Source: CAZMCH01 sp964564735
Lineage (GTDB): Bacteria; Poribacteria; DTPJ01
DNA length: 38,445 nt
Assembly: GCA_964564735.1 (NCBI GenBank)
Contig: CAZMCH010000034.1
Span: 1-38,445 of the forward strand
Direction of reading: 5' to 3'
This document shows positions 8,536 to 15,850 of this stretch, in pieces. The notes below the pieces were generated by a model. The model was given only the letters and a program-made list of their open reading frames with translations, did no database searches and was not told the DNA's origin. Position 1 is the stretch's first letter. Each line of letters opens with the position of its first letter. The position numbers and the translations under genes are program-made.

Positions 8536-9314
8536 GTGAAACCAAGAGTTATCGTCCTCAGAACAGCAGGCACAAACTGCGATTACGAGACATCACACGC
8601 CTTTCAATTAGCGGGTGCTGATGTTGATTTAGTGCATATTAATCAGTTAATCAGAGGGCAAAAAGACCTATCACCTTATCAGATACTTGCTTTGCCCGGC
8701 GGGTTTGCTTATGGAGATGACATCGCCGCAGGGAAAATATTAGCAAATGAATTAAAATATAAACTCAGAGATTCTGTTGAAAAGTTCATTAATGATGGAA
8801 AACTGATGATTGGTATCTGTAATGGCTTTCAGGATTATTGCCCGGTTTTGATGGTATAAGCGATTATCAAGAAACAACGCTTTATACTAACGACTCAGGC
8901 AAATTTGAGTGCAGATGGGTTTATCTTAGAACGGAAGAAAATAGCAAATGTATTTTTACCAAAAATATTAAGAATATGATATATTTACCAATTGCTCATG
9001 GTGAGGGCAAGTTTACTGCTATTGATGAAGGCATTATCGATAAGCTAGAAAACAATGGACAGGTAGTATTCAGGTATGTTAATGAAAATGGTAATATCGC
9101 TGGCTATCCATATAATCCAAATGGTTCAGATAGAAGCATAGCAGGTATATGTGATTCAACTGGTCGTATATTCGGTATGATGCCACATCCCGAAAGATTC
9201 GTTAGTAAATATAATCATCCCAGATGGACAAGAGAAAATCTTGATGATGATGGTGACGGATTAGCAATTTTCAAAAATACAGTTGATTATGCAAAAGCGG
9301 AATTAATAGGTTAG
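8536..9314 (+). pseudogene. purQ: Phosphoribosylformylglycinamidine synthase glutaminase subunit, frameshifted
   Basis: PurQ supplies ammonia from glutamine to PurL in the fourth step of purine synthesis. The GTG start at 8536 follows AGGAGG (8522-8527). The first frame encodes the expected glutaminase N-terminus: TAGTNCDYETSHAF, LPGGFAYGDD and the nucleophile segment GICNGFQ. After that the frame runs into DYCPVLMV and stops at 8857-8859. The expected continuation, GLLPGFDGISDYQ, is present in another frame from 8832 and runs to TAG at 9314 with the conserved MPHPER segment. Intact PurQ proteins have about five residues (like VLVKL) between GFQ and GLLPG; they are missing. The simplest reading is loss of about 16 bases around 8832, or an assembly error. 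If real, the product is truncated at 107 residues and cannot be active. Confidence 0.85.
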
Positions 9315-9319
9315 TTTGA

Positions 9320-9395
9320 TGGTGGCGGTGCTGAGATTTGAACTCAGGACACCCCGGGTATGAGCCGAGTGCTCTTGCCACTGAGCTACACCGCC
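9320..9395 (-). tRNA. tRNA-Met (CAT), probably elongator
   Basis: Read on the minus strand, a 76-base cloverleaf fits: acceptor stem GGCGGTG/CACCGCC with seven pairs, D-arm AGCTCAG...GAGC, anticodon loop CTCATAC with anticodon CAT, and T-arm CTGAG TTCAAAT CTCAG. The CCA end is encoded. It lacks initiator features: pair 1-72 is G-C rather than mismatched, and the anticodon stem does not carry three consecutive G-C pairs of the GGG/CCC form. An isoleucine CAT tRNA modified with lysidine is the alternative. Its 3' end is 5 bases from the purQ stop, convergent with it. Confidence 0.93.
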
Positions 9396-9411
9396 AAATT
9401 AGGACAATATT

Positions 9412-9440
9412 ATTATATATTAACTAATAATAAAGGTCAA
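9412..9440 (-). promoter_or_regulatory. Sigma70-type promoter of the tRNA-Met gene
   Basis: On the minus strand TTGACC (9440-9435) and TATAAT (9417-9412) are separated by exactly 17 bases, and the -10 box is 16 bases before the mature 5' end of the tRNA at 9395. Position, orientation and near-perfect boxes make this convincing. Confidence 0.75.
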
Positions 9441-9476
9441 GGATAAAAACATATAGATTGGTGAGATCGAAGAAAA

Positions 9477-9525
9477 TCCTCTCAACGATCCACAAGCCTT
9501 TAAAAAATATTATACAATGAGAGGA
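9477..9525 (+). promoter_or_regulatory. Inverted repeat pairing with the ribosome-binding site of the GH4 gene
   Basis: TCCTCTCA at 9477-9484 is the exact reverse complement of TGAGAGGA at 9518-9525, which contains the Shine-Dalgarno sequence of the gene at 9533. In a transcript starting upstream, the pairing (33-base loop) could mask the ribosome-binding site. Eight base pairs can arise by chance, so this is tentative. Confidence 0.25.
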
Positions 9526-9532
9526 AATCATA

Positions 9533-10870
9533 ATGAGCAAAATAGTCATTATTGGTGCTGGAAGCGTCGTATTTTCTAGAGGATTAATAGCTGATATTGT
9601 TATGTCAAATGAATTGAGTGGAAGCACTATTGCTTTATGTGATATTGATCCAAAAGGGCTTGATCTGACAACACAACTTGCGCAAAGAATGGTATTAGAA
9701 GCTGAAGCAGATATAACAATAGAAAGCTCAACAGAAAGAAATGAAATTCTTCCGGGGGCAGATTATGTTATACAAACAATCGCCATAGGCGGAAAAAACG
9801 CATGGGAAAAAGATTTAGAGATTCCAATGAAATACGGAGTTCTACAAACTGTTGGCGATACAGTCGGACCCGGTGGAATATCACGTGCATTGCGACTAAT
9901 ACCTGTTGTCTTAGATATATGCCATGATATGGAAGATATTTGCCCTGAGGCATTATTGCTTAACTACTCAAATCCAAATTCATGTGTTTGCTCCGCTATA
10001 CATCAATATAGCGGAATAAAGGCAGTTGGGCTATGTCAAGGGCTTTATGAAACTCATAAAGAACTCGCTAATTTTCTTAATGTTCCGATTGAAGAAACAA
10101 GCATCCTTGCTGTTGGGATAAATCATTTTAATTGGATATTGAATTTTTTTGTTCAAGGTATGGATGGTCTTGCAATGTTGAGAGATAGATTTGATCTTGT
10201 TGATATTCCTGATAATATGAAGGTTTCTGCAAATCTATTTCGTGTATTTGGCGCATATCCTGCGTCCGGCGATAAGCATGTAGCCGAGTTTATTCCATAT
10301 TTTCTTAGTCGTGATGCTGATCATGGGAGGAGATACGGATTAGAACTCATGCAAGCATATGGTCAAAGCCCTGAACATTGGGAAATAATTCGAAATCATC
10401 TTGACGGATATATGCCTGTTGATCTTTATTTAAGGCGTTCCAACGAGATAGCTATCAGTCTAATAGAGGCATTGGAAAGTAGCAATTGGGCGATGAGTGC
10501 CTTAAATACAAAAGATCCATTTTTCAAGGTAGTTCGCTATTTTGATGCTGTTAATATACCAAATTATGGGATTGTTACAAACGTTCCTGAAGGTGCGATT
10601 CTTGAAGTTCCAGCTATAGTTAATAACAATGTTGTGAGAGGCGTTTTCATTGGAGATATACCATCTGGAATCGCAACTCTATTAACACAAAGGATATATC
10701 AACAGAATCTCATTATGGAATCTGCAATTAACGGCGATAGAAACTTAGCATTACAAGCGCTTCTTCTCGATCCACTTGTGTCTTCAACAGAGGTTGCAGA
10801 ATTAATACTTGATGAACTTCTTGAGGCACAATCAGAATATTTACCAAGATTTTTTGATATGAATGAATAA
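9533..10870 (+). CDS. Glycoside hydrolase family 4 alpha-glycosidase
   Basis: GH4 enzymes cleave glycosides by an unusual NAD+ and Mn2+ dependent oxidation-elimination mechanism. The 445-residue protein has an N-terminal Rossmann nucleotide-binding motif, KIVIIGAGSVVFSR (residues 3-16), the GGKNAWEKD..IP.KYG segment, NYSNPNS (144-150), Cys168 in GLCQG and His198 in GINHFNW; Cys168 and His198 are the expected metal ligands. Length and motif order fit the alpha-glucosidase/alpha-galactosidase/glucuronidase branch (AglA/LplD type) rather than phospho-beta-glucosidases, but the sugar is unknown. Start supported by AGAGG 8 bases upstream. It overlaps no neighbour, and a ROK sugar kinase follows 31 bases downstream, so the pair likely handles one sugar in the cytoplasm. 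No signal peptide. Confidence 0.88.
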   Translation: MSKIVIIGAGSVVFSRGLIADIVMSNELSGSTIALCDIDPKGLDLTTQLAQRMVLEAEADITIESSTERNEILPGADYVIQTIAIGGKNAWEKDLEIPMKYGVLQTVGDTVGPGGISRALRLIPVVLDICHDMEDICPEALLLNYSNPNSCVCSAIHQYSGIKAVGLCQGLYETHKELANFLNVPIEETSILAVGINHFNWILNFFVQGMDGLAMLRDRFDLVDIPDNMKVSANLFRVFGAYPASGDKHVAEFIPYFLSRDADHGRRYGLELMQAYGQSPEHWEIIRNHLDGYMPVDLYLRRSNEIAISLIEALESSNWAMSALNTKDPFFKVVRYFDAVNIPNYGIVTNVPEGAILEVPAIVNNNVVRGVFIGDIPSGIATLLTQRIYQQNLIMESAINGDRNLALQALLLDPLVSSTEVAELILDELLEAQSEYLPRFFDMNE

Positions 10871-10901
10871 TCTTAACAAACTTATTTCTTTGGAGGAAAA
10901 A

Positions 10902-12002
10902 ATGTCAAATTACATTCTAGCAGTTGATGTCGGTGGAAGCAGATTACGTCTTATTTTATCAAATAAAAAAGCTGAAATTATAGCTGACGAGATAGTTGAA
11001 TTTAAAGATAAGATGACTGTTGAGGAAGCAAATGATAAAGCTATTGAAGGAACAAAAAGGCTTTTTAAGGCAAATAACCTTACAGAATCAGATTTCATGG
11101 GCGTTACGATGGGATCTGCTGGCGTTCCTGATATGGAAAATATGGTGCTGACAAATTCCCCGAATGTTCCTAAATCGATGAATGGTTTTATAAGTGCAGT
11201 GCCTGCACTCGGAAAGGCATTTAATTGGGAAAAAATGTATATATGTAACGACTGTTCAGCGGCGGTTGAGTGTGCAAAGACATTCGGGCATGACCGACAA
11301 GAAATAAAGCTTGGTGATCCTTATGCAAGCGAACCTTATGCCTATAGATTTGCAAAAAGACCCGGTGATGACAAAAGGCATGATTATGATGTAGTCATTT
11401 ATTGGACAATAAGCTCAGGGACAAATATTGGAGTAAAGATAGGCGATATTAGGTTTAATGGTGAATTCGGCACGATCCCTGAATTCGGACATCATTTTCA
11501 TATTGAAAAAGACCCTTTCGGTAATGATCTAAAATGCGGTGATGGGGCAACTGGACATATAGAAGCTGTTTTATCGGGTGGAGGAATATCAAAGATTATC
11601 CGTAATGCAATAAATTCTGGTGCCATTTCAAAAGGTGATTTCTATGAAAAAGTTGTCAATGAAAAAGAAGACAAAAATCTTCCGATTATAATGTATGATC
11701 ACCTCGAAGATGAAAATGCAAAGAAAATTGCAGATTTTGTATCTTTAAGCCTTGCAAGAGAATTGGGCTTGATTATAGTTAGCTTTGGTCCCGGAAAAAT
11801 TGAGATCGGTGGCGGAGTAATGAAAAACTTCCGCAAGGTTCTAATTCCGGCTATTCAGCTTCTCGATGAGAATAAGAATAATGCTTTCTTTCTCCAGCGT
11901 GATAAAACAAGCCTACCAGATATTTGTGTTGCCAAAGGTTATGGAACTGATTATGTCTGGAAAGGAGCAATCGCTGGCTTTCTTACTAAGTTTGCTAAAT
12001 AA
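10902..12002 (+). CDS. ROK-family sugar kinase (glucokinase-like) with a reduced zinc motif
   Basis: The ATG at 10902 follows GGAGG (10892-10896) by 5 bases; an upstream ATG at 10863 overlaps the GH4 stop and has no comparable site. The 366-residue product has the ASKHA phosphate-1 loop (AVDVGGSRLRL, residues 7-17), NDC at 116-118 with the probable catalytic Asp117, SSGTNIG and a C-terminal IEIGGG adenosine-binding segment. ROK proteins normally have GHxxxx...CxCGxxGCxE as a zinc site. Here GH is present (196-197) and a single CG (Cys212), but the other cysteines are replaced (CGDGATGHIEAVLSG), so zinc binding is doubtful. It probably phosphorylates the sugar released by the adjacent GH4 enzyme. 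A regulatory ROK repressor is excluded because there is no N-terminal winged helix. Confidence 0.8.
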   Translation: MSNYILAVDVGGSRLRLILSNKKAEIIADEIVEFKDKMTVEEANDKAIEGTKRLFKANNLTESDFMGVTMGSAGVPDMENMVLTNSPNVPKSMNGFISAVPALGKAFNWEKMYICNDCSAAVECAKTFGHDRQEIKLGDPYASEPYAYRFAKRPGDDKRHDYDVVIYWTISSGTNIGVKIGDIRFNGEFGTIPEFGHHFHIEKDPFGNDLKCGDGATGHIEAVLSGGGISKIIRNAINSGAISKGDFYEKVVNEKEDKNLPIIMYDHLEDENAKKIADFVSLSLARELGLIIVSFGPGKIEIGGGVMKNFRKVLIPAIQLLDENKNNAFFLQRDKTSLPDICVAKGYGTDYVWKGAIAGFLTKFAK

Positions 12003-12014
12003 AAGAAAACAATA

Positions 12015-12050
12015 GCTTTTCCCCTCTTGGGAGGAGATTAAGGGATGGGT
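12015..12050 (+). repeat. Palindromic repeat copy A (left end of DUF559 unit)
   Basis: The core CCCCTCTTGGGAGGAG is a hairpin with one mismatch (CCCCTC, TTGG loop, GAGGAG), followed by ATTAAGGGATGGGT. GGGATGGG ends 6 bases before the GTG at 12056 and acts as its ribosome-binding site. It starts 12 bases after the ROK kinase stop. Confidence 0.8.
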
Positions 12051-12055
12051 TAATA

Positions 12056-12439
12056 GTGCGAAAGAGAATAATTCCATATAACCCAAAATTAGTAACTCTA
12101 GCCAAAAACCTTAGAAATAGAGGCACAGTAGCAGAAATAAAACTGTGGCAATGCTTAAAAGGCAAGCAGATACTTGGTTATGATTTTGATCGCCAGAAAC
12201 CCATTGACAATTATATAGTGGATTTTTTCTGCAATGAGTTAATGTTGGCAATTGAGATAGACGGAATTACGCATGATCAAAAGCTTGAGGACGATAAATT
12301 AAGACAGCAAAAACTGGAATCTTTCGGCATTCGTTTCTTACGCTTCTATGATAGTGACGTTAGGAATAATCTTGATGGTGTTTTAACTGCTATTAGGGAT
12401 TGGATAACGCGCAATGTCAGAAGAGAACCCACCCCTTAA
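12056..12439 (+). CDS. DUF559 / Vsr-like endonuclease domain protein
   Basis: The 127-residue protein contains one domain, DUF559, a relative of the very-short-patch repair endonuclease in the PD-(D/E)XK superfamily. Typical landmarks are LRNRGTVAEIKLWQCLK (residues 19-35), DFDRQKPIDNYIVDFFC, where Asp of VDFFC is a predicted metal ligand, then LAIEIDGITHDQ with the second acidic residue, and FLRFYDSDV. The start is GTG at 12056, with a Shine-Dalgarno-like GGGATGGG inside repeat copy A. The last residues (EPTP) and the stop are encoded by repeat copy B. Function in vivo is not established for the family; nicking or repair-associated roles are inference. Its tight enclosure by inverted repeats suggests a repeat-borne gene similar in logic to RAYT/REP pairs. 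Confidence 0.82.
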   Translation: MRKRIIPYNPKLVTLAKNLRNRGTVAEIKLWQCLKGKQILGYDFDRQKPIDNYIVDFFCNELMLAIEIDGITHDQKLEDDKLRQQKLESFGIRFLRFYDSDVRNNLDGVLTAIRDWITRNVRREPTP

Positions 12440-12467
12440 TCCCCTCCCAAGAGGGGAAAATGCTTTT
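12428..12467 (-). repeat. Palindromic repeat copy B (right end, inverted)
   Basis: Read on the minus strand it gives TTTTCCCCTCTTGGGAGGGG then ATTAAGGGGTGGG, nearly identical to copies A and C. On the plus strand it encodes the final PTP codons and TAA stop of the DUF559 gene. Confidence 0.8.
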
Positions 12468-12521
12468 GAATCATTTTTCTGAAAAAATGTCGGTGCGCTG
12501 TTCTGATAAGGAGGGTGAAAT

Positions 12522-13091
12522 ATGGCAAAATCAGATGAAGTAATTGATGCTTTTGATATTGTGCTTGGTGAGGTAGAGAAGGCTGTTAAAGACCTAAACA
12601 ATGATGGAAGTCAAGCTTTTCAAAGTGGGGATTATGAGAAAGCAAAGAATTTGACAGATAAGGGTTCTAAAATGACTGCCTTTCGTGAAAAAGTATTGAT
12701 TCTGAAAGAATAATGGAATAGCCTCTCAACTATTATTATAAAATCTCCTGAAAAATCGAATATTTTAATCCCTGATAGAGCAAATCGAGGCTCAAGAACC
12801 CCCGAAAGTGATTTTTATTTCCCAATTTTGCAGGCACTTGTGGAGTTTAGGGGTTCGGCAAAGGTATCAGATATTATAAAGAGGGTTGGAGAGTTAATGA
12901 AAGATAAATTAAAGTCTATTGACTTTGAGGGTTTGCCAAAGCATCCGAAAGAAATTCGCTGGCACACAGCAAAGTTTACTCGCAAAAAAATGATTGATGA
13001 CGGTTTGCTTAGATCCGATTCTGCTTTTAATGTTTGGGAAATATCAGAAGAAGGAAGAAAATGGCTTAGTGATAATATGAAAAATAGATAA
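12522..13091 (+). pseudogene. Mrr_N-like winged-helix protein gene interrupted by one in-frame TAA
   Basis: One reading frame runs from the ATG at 12522 (AAGGAGGG at 12508-12515) to TAG at 13089-13091 with a single interruption, TAA at 12711-12713. The first part (63 residues, DEVIDAFDIVLGEVEKAV...AFREKVLILKE) is helical. After the TAA the same frame continues with WNSLSTIIIKSPEK, a linker, then PESDFYFPILQALVEFRGSAKVSD and ...RWHTAKFTRKKMIDDGLL...VWEISEEGRKWL in consecutive parts, a winged helix like the Mrr restriction protein N-terminal domain. The domains belong together, since a Trp-containing linker follows directly. No Mrr catalytic domain follows. So either a recent nonsense mutation or a sequencing error; the downstream half could reinitiate only weakly. 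Confidence 0.75.
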
Positions 13092-13136
13092 TTCTGTATG
13101 CAATATTAACTATATCCAAAAGAATAACATACAACG

Positions 13137-13172
13137 GCTTTTCCCCTCTTGGGAGGGGATTAAGGGGTGGGT
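13137..13172 (+). repeat. Palindromic repeat copy C (solo), upstream of purL
   Basis: CCCCTCTTGGGAGGGG at 13144-13159 forms a perfect 6-bp hairpin with TTGG loop, followed by ATTAAGGGGTGGGT. No DUF559 gene is attached. The GGGGTGGG part ends 10 bases before the purL ATG at 13181 and is the only Shine-Dalgarno-like sequence there. Confidence 0.8.
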
Positions 13173-13180
13173 AAAAAAAT

Positions 13181-15592
13181 ATGACTACCAAAAACATAAA
13201 TGTTCAGCAAATTAATATAATTAATGCTGATGATAATAAACTCATGCAGATCAGTAATGAAGGCACATTATCGCTGAATCTTGCTGAAATGAAGGCTATC
13301 CAGAAATATTTTGCAGGTATCGGCAGAAACCCGACCGATGTTGAGCTTGAAACGATTGCGCAAACATGGTCGGAACACTGTGTTCACAAGACTTTCAGGG
13401 GGCTTGTAGAATATAAAGAAATAGAAGATGGTAAAGAGAAAACTGAAACAATAAACAGCCTACTGAAGACTTACCTTATGCGCGTAACTAAGGAATTGAA
13501 TAAAGACTGGTGTTTGTCAGTTTTTGAGGATAACGCTGGCATTATTGCCTTTGATGATGAATATGGAGTTGCCTTTAAAGTAGAGACACATAACCATCCA
13601 TCAGCCATAGAGCCTTATGGCGGTTCAGAAACAGGCATAGGAGGAGTCATAAGGGATACACTTGGAGTTGGCTTGGGTGCAAAGCCGATAATGAATACTG
13701 ACGTTTTTTGTTTTGGTCCTCATGATTTACCTTATGATGAACTTCCAAAAGGAACATTGCATCCAAGACGTGTATTTAAGGGTGTTGTTGCTGGTGTTCG
13801 AGATTATGGAAATAGAATGGGCATACCAACTGCTAATGGTGCGATTCTATTTGATAAACGCTATGTTGGTAACCCTCTTGTTTACTGTGGGAATGTAGGG
13901 ATAATACCGAAAAATAAAGTGAAAAAAGAGGTAAAAAAAGGTGATTTTATAGTTGTTATTGGTGGACGGACAGGCAGAGATGGTATTCACGGGGCAACTT
14001 TCTCATCTATAGAACTTGCAGACGATTCTGAAGTTACTTCGAGTGGCGCGGTTCAGATCGGAAATGCTATTGTTGAAAAAAAGATGACGGACACTATCCT
14101 GCAAGCTCGTGATAAAGGCTTGTATAATGCCATCACAGACTGCGGTGCTGGTGGACTTTCATCCGCAGTCGGTGAAATGGGCAGTAAGACTGGAGCAAGA
14201 GTCTATCTTGAAAAAGTGCCGTTAAAATATTCTGGACTTTCACCTTGGGAGATATGGGTCTCAGAAGCGCAGGAAAGGATGGTTCTTGCTGTTCCACCTG
14301 AAAAGATAGACGAGTTGCTAAAAGTCTTTCAAGATGAAGATGTAGAAGCTACTGTTTTAGGTGAGTTCACTGGTGACGGAAAATTGCATTTGCTCTATGA
14401 TAACGAAACTGTCGCTGAAATGGATATGGATTTCCTGCATGATGGTATCCCCAACGTAAAAAAACAAGCGGTCTGGGAAAAGCCAATCTATGAAGAGCCA
14501 TCTTTTGACGATCCATCAGACCTAACACCTTATTTAATGCAGATTTTGTCAAGCCCTAATGTAGCAAGCAAAGAATGGGTCATCAGACAATACGATCATG
14601 AAGTTCAGGGTGGAAGCGTTATAAAACCATTACAAGGTGAAAATAATGATGGTCCTGGAGATGCCTGCATTATTCGCCCTATTCTGAGTTTAAAGAGAGG
14701 CATAATTATATCCAATGGCATTAACCCAAAATATAGCGATATAGATGCCTATTGGATGTCTGCATCTGCCATTGATGAGGCATTAAGAAACATTATTTGT
14801 GTTGGTGGTAGTTTAGAGCAGACCGCAATATTAGACAATTTCTCTTGGGGCAATCCCGATAAACCCGACAGGCTTGGAACTCTCGTCAGGGCGATCAAAG
14901 CCTGTTATGATATTGCTACTGTCTATGGAACGCCATTTATTTCAGGTAAAGACAGCCTTAATAACGAATATCGTGATTCATCAACAGGAGAAACGCTTTC
15001 TATTCCACCAACTCTTTTAATATCGGCAATTACTGTCATTTCTGATATAAGCAAAGCGATTACTATGGATGCAAAATCACCGCGGGATATTATCTATGTT
15101 GTAGGAAAGACCTATAATGAGATGGGTGCATCTCATTATTACGATATAAGGGGATTCATTGGCAATAATGTGCCAATGGTTAATGCTGTTGAAGGCAAAA
15201 AACTGATGGATAAACTCAGCGAAGCCATCGCAAAAGGCTTGGTAAAGGCTTGCCATGATTGTTCAGAAGGCGGAATCGGTGTAGCAACTGCAGAGATGGC
15301 TTTTTCTGGTGGATATGGCATGAATATCAACCTAAAAAATGTTCCCTATTTCGATGATGTAAATAGAAATGATACAATACTTTTTTCTGAATCCAACACA
15401 CGCTTTATTGTTGAAGTATCAAAAGAAAAGCAAGCAGAATTTGAAAAGCTAATGTCTGAAACAGCTACATCAGCCATTGGAGAGGTTGTTGATAGCAAAG
15501 CCTTTAATGTCTATGGGATCAATGGCGATCTTGTTGTGTCTGCGAATATATACGATTTGAAAGAGGCTTGGCAGAGGACGTTCAGGTGGTAA
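13181..15592 (+). CDS. purL: Phosphoribosylformylglycinamidine synthase subunit PurL
   Basis: PurL is the ATP-dependent synthetase that converts FGAR to FGAM using ammonia from PurQ. The 803-residue protein is intact. Visible landmarks: NPTDVELETIAQTWSEHC (about residues 50-67) with the catalytic-site histidine, HNHPSAIEPYGGSETGIGG for ATP and metal binding (about 137-155), GGRTGRDGIHGATFSS, DCGAGGLSSAVGEMG, SGKDSLNNEY and CHDCSEGGIGVATAEM. It is longer than the ~740-residue minimal PurL of PurSQL systems because of an N-terminal extension of about 50 residues; no clear PurS domain can be seen. Its partner purQ lies 3.9 kb upstream and is frameshifted. The ribosome-binding site seems to come from repeat copy C. 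Confidence 0.95.
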   Translation: MTTKNINVQQINIINADDNKLMQISNEGTLSLNLAEMKAIQKYFAGIGRNPTDVELETIAQTWSEHCVHKTFRGLVEYKEIEDGKEKTETINSLLKTYLMRVTKELNKDWCLSVFEDNAGIIAFDDEYGVAFKVETHNHPSAIEPYGGSETGIGGVIRDTLGVGLGAKPIMNTDVFCFGPHDLPYDELPKGTLHPRRVFKGVVAGVRDYGNRMGIPTANGAILFDKRYVGNPLVYCGNVGIIPKNKVKKEVKKGDFIVVIGGRTGRDGIHGATFSSIELADDSEVTSSGAVQIGNAIVEKKMTDTILQARDKGLYNAITDCGAGGLSSAVGEMGSKTGARVYLEKVPLKYSGLSPWEIWVSEAQERMVLAVPPEKIDELLKVFQDEDVEATVLGEFTGDGKLHLLYDNETVAEMDMDFLHDGIPNVKKQAVWEKPIYEEPSFDDPSDLTPYLMQILSSPNVASKEWVIRQYDHEVQGGSVIKPLQGENNDGPGDACIIRPILSLKRGIIISNGINPKYSDIDAYWMSASAIDEALRNIICVGGSLEQTAILDNFSWGNPDKPDRLGTLVRAIKACYDIATVYGTPFISGKDSLNNEYRDSSTGETLSIPPTLLISAITVISDISKAITMDAKSPRDIIYVVGKTYNEMGASHYYDIRGFIGNNVPMVNAVEGKKLMDKLSEAIAKGLVKACHDCSEGGIGVATAEMAFSGGYGMNINLKNVPYFDDVNRNDTILFSESNTRFIVEVSKEKQAEFEKLMSETATSAIGEVVDSKAFNVYGINGDLVVSANIYDLKEAWQRTFRW

Positions 15593-15669
15593 AGAAATAT
15601 AGCGCTAATATACTAATAAAAGAGAAAGTGCTAGAAGAAATTGAGGAACTTAGCCCACAGCAACTATAG
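15586..15669 (+). pseudogene. Remnant of an antitoxin-like gene (DUF2281-type N-terminus)
   Basis: A 27-codon frame begins with GTG overlapping the purL stop. It encodes ILIKEKVLEEIEELSPQQL and then stops at TAG. The pattern resembles the start of many small antitoxins (KEKVLxEIEELxxxxLxEVLDFIxFL), cut at the point where the conserved second half should follow. It has no clear ribosome-binding site. Resemblance is short, so this is tentative. Confidence 0.3.
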
Positions 15670-15702
15670 CTTAGTTTTATTTATAATACAAGTTTTTCAT
15701 TT

Positions 15703-15810
15703 ATAGAACGCTGAATTTAATGCGTAATAAGCTATGCGTAACGGGTGAAACTTAATGAGTATTTTTATTACGGAACAAATCAGCAGGAATCTGTCTAATC
15801 AGCGTTCTAT
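15703..15810. repeat. 108-bp element with perfect 12-bp terminal inverted repeats
   Basis: ATAGAACGCTGA at 15703-15714 is mirrored exactly by TCAGCGTTCTAT at 15799-15810. Inside are two TGCGTAA-type words (15720-15740) and an ATCAGC/ATCTG/ATCAGCG series toward the right end. It lies in the 258-base gap between the convergent purL and dehydrogenase genes, where the rest shows only the antitoxin remnant. It may be a MITE-like repeat or a long bidirectional stem. Confidence 0.5.
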
Positions 15811-15850
15811 TATTTTTCTGGCTTAAAAAAGTCAATAAATATAGTATCAG

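Larger units (their letters stand above)
12015..12467 (+). mobile_element. Compact DUF559-nuclease element bounded by inverted palindromic repeats
   Basis: A unit of about 453 bases consists of a left repeat (12015-12050, copy A), a DUF559 gene (12056-12439) and a right repeat in opposite orientation (12428-12467, copy B). Copy A supplies the gene's ribosome-binding sequence and copy B encodes its last Pro-rich codons and stop. The unit lies between a ROK kinase gene and a winged-helix gene. No target-site duplication is obvious in the flanks. A solo copy occurs at 13137-13172. Mobility is inferred from architecture; no transposase is present. Confidence 0.5.

Noticed and set aside
8825..8860. 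Programmed ribosomal frameshift in purQ
   Set aside because: There is no slippery sequence, and about five expected residues are absent as well as the frame change; a deletion explains both.
9320..9395. Initiator tRNA-Met
   Set aside because: Pair 1-72 is a normal G-C and the anticodon stem lacks three consecutive G-C pairs.
12015..12467. Classical insertion sequence
   Set aside because: No transposase is encoded; the only gene is a DUF559 nuclease and no target-site duplication is clear.
12711..12713. Reassigned TAA codon in the Mrr_N-like gene
   Set aside because: Many clear genes here end with TAA (purL, GT39, ROK kinase), so TAA is a true stop in this organism.
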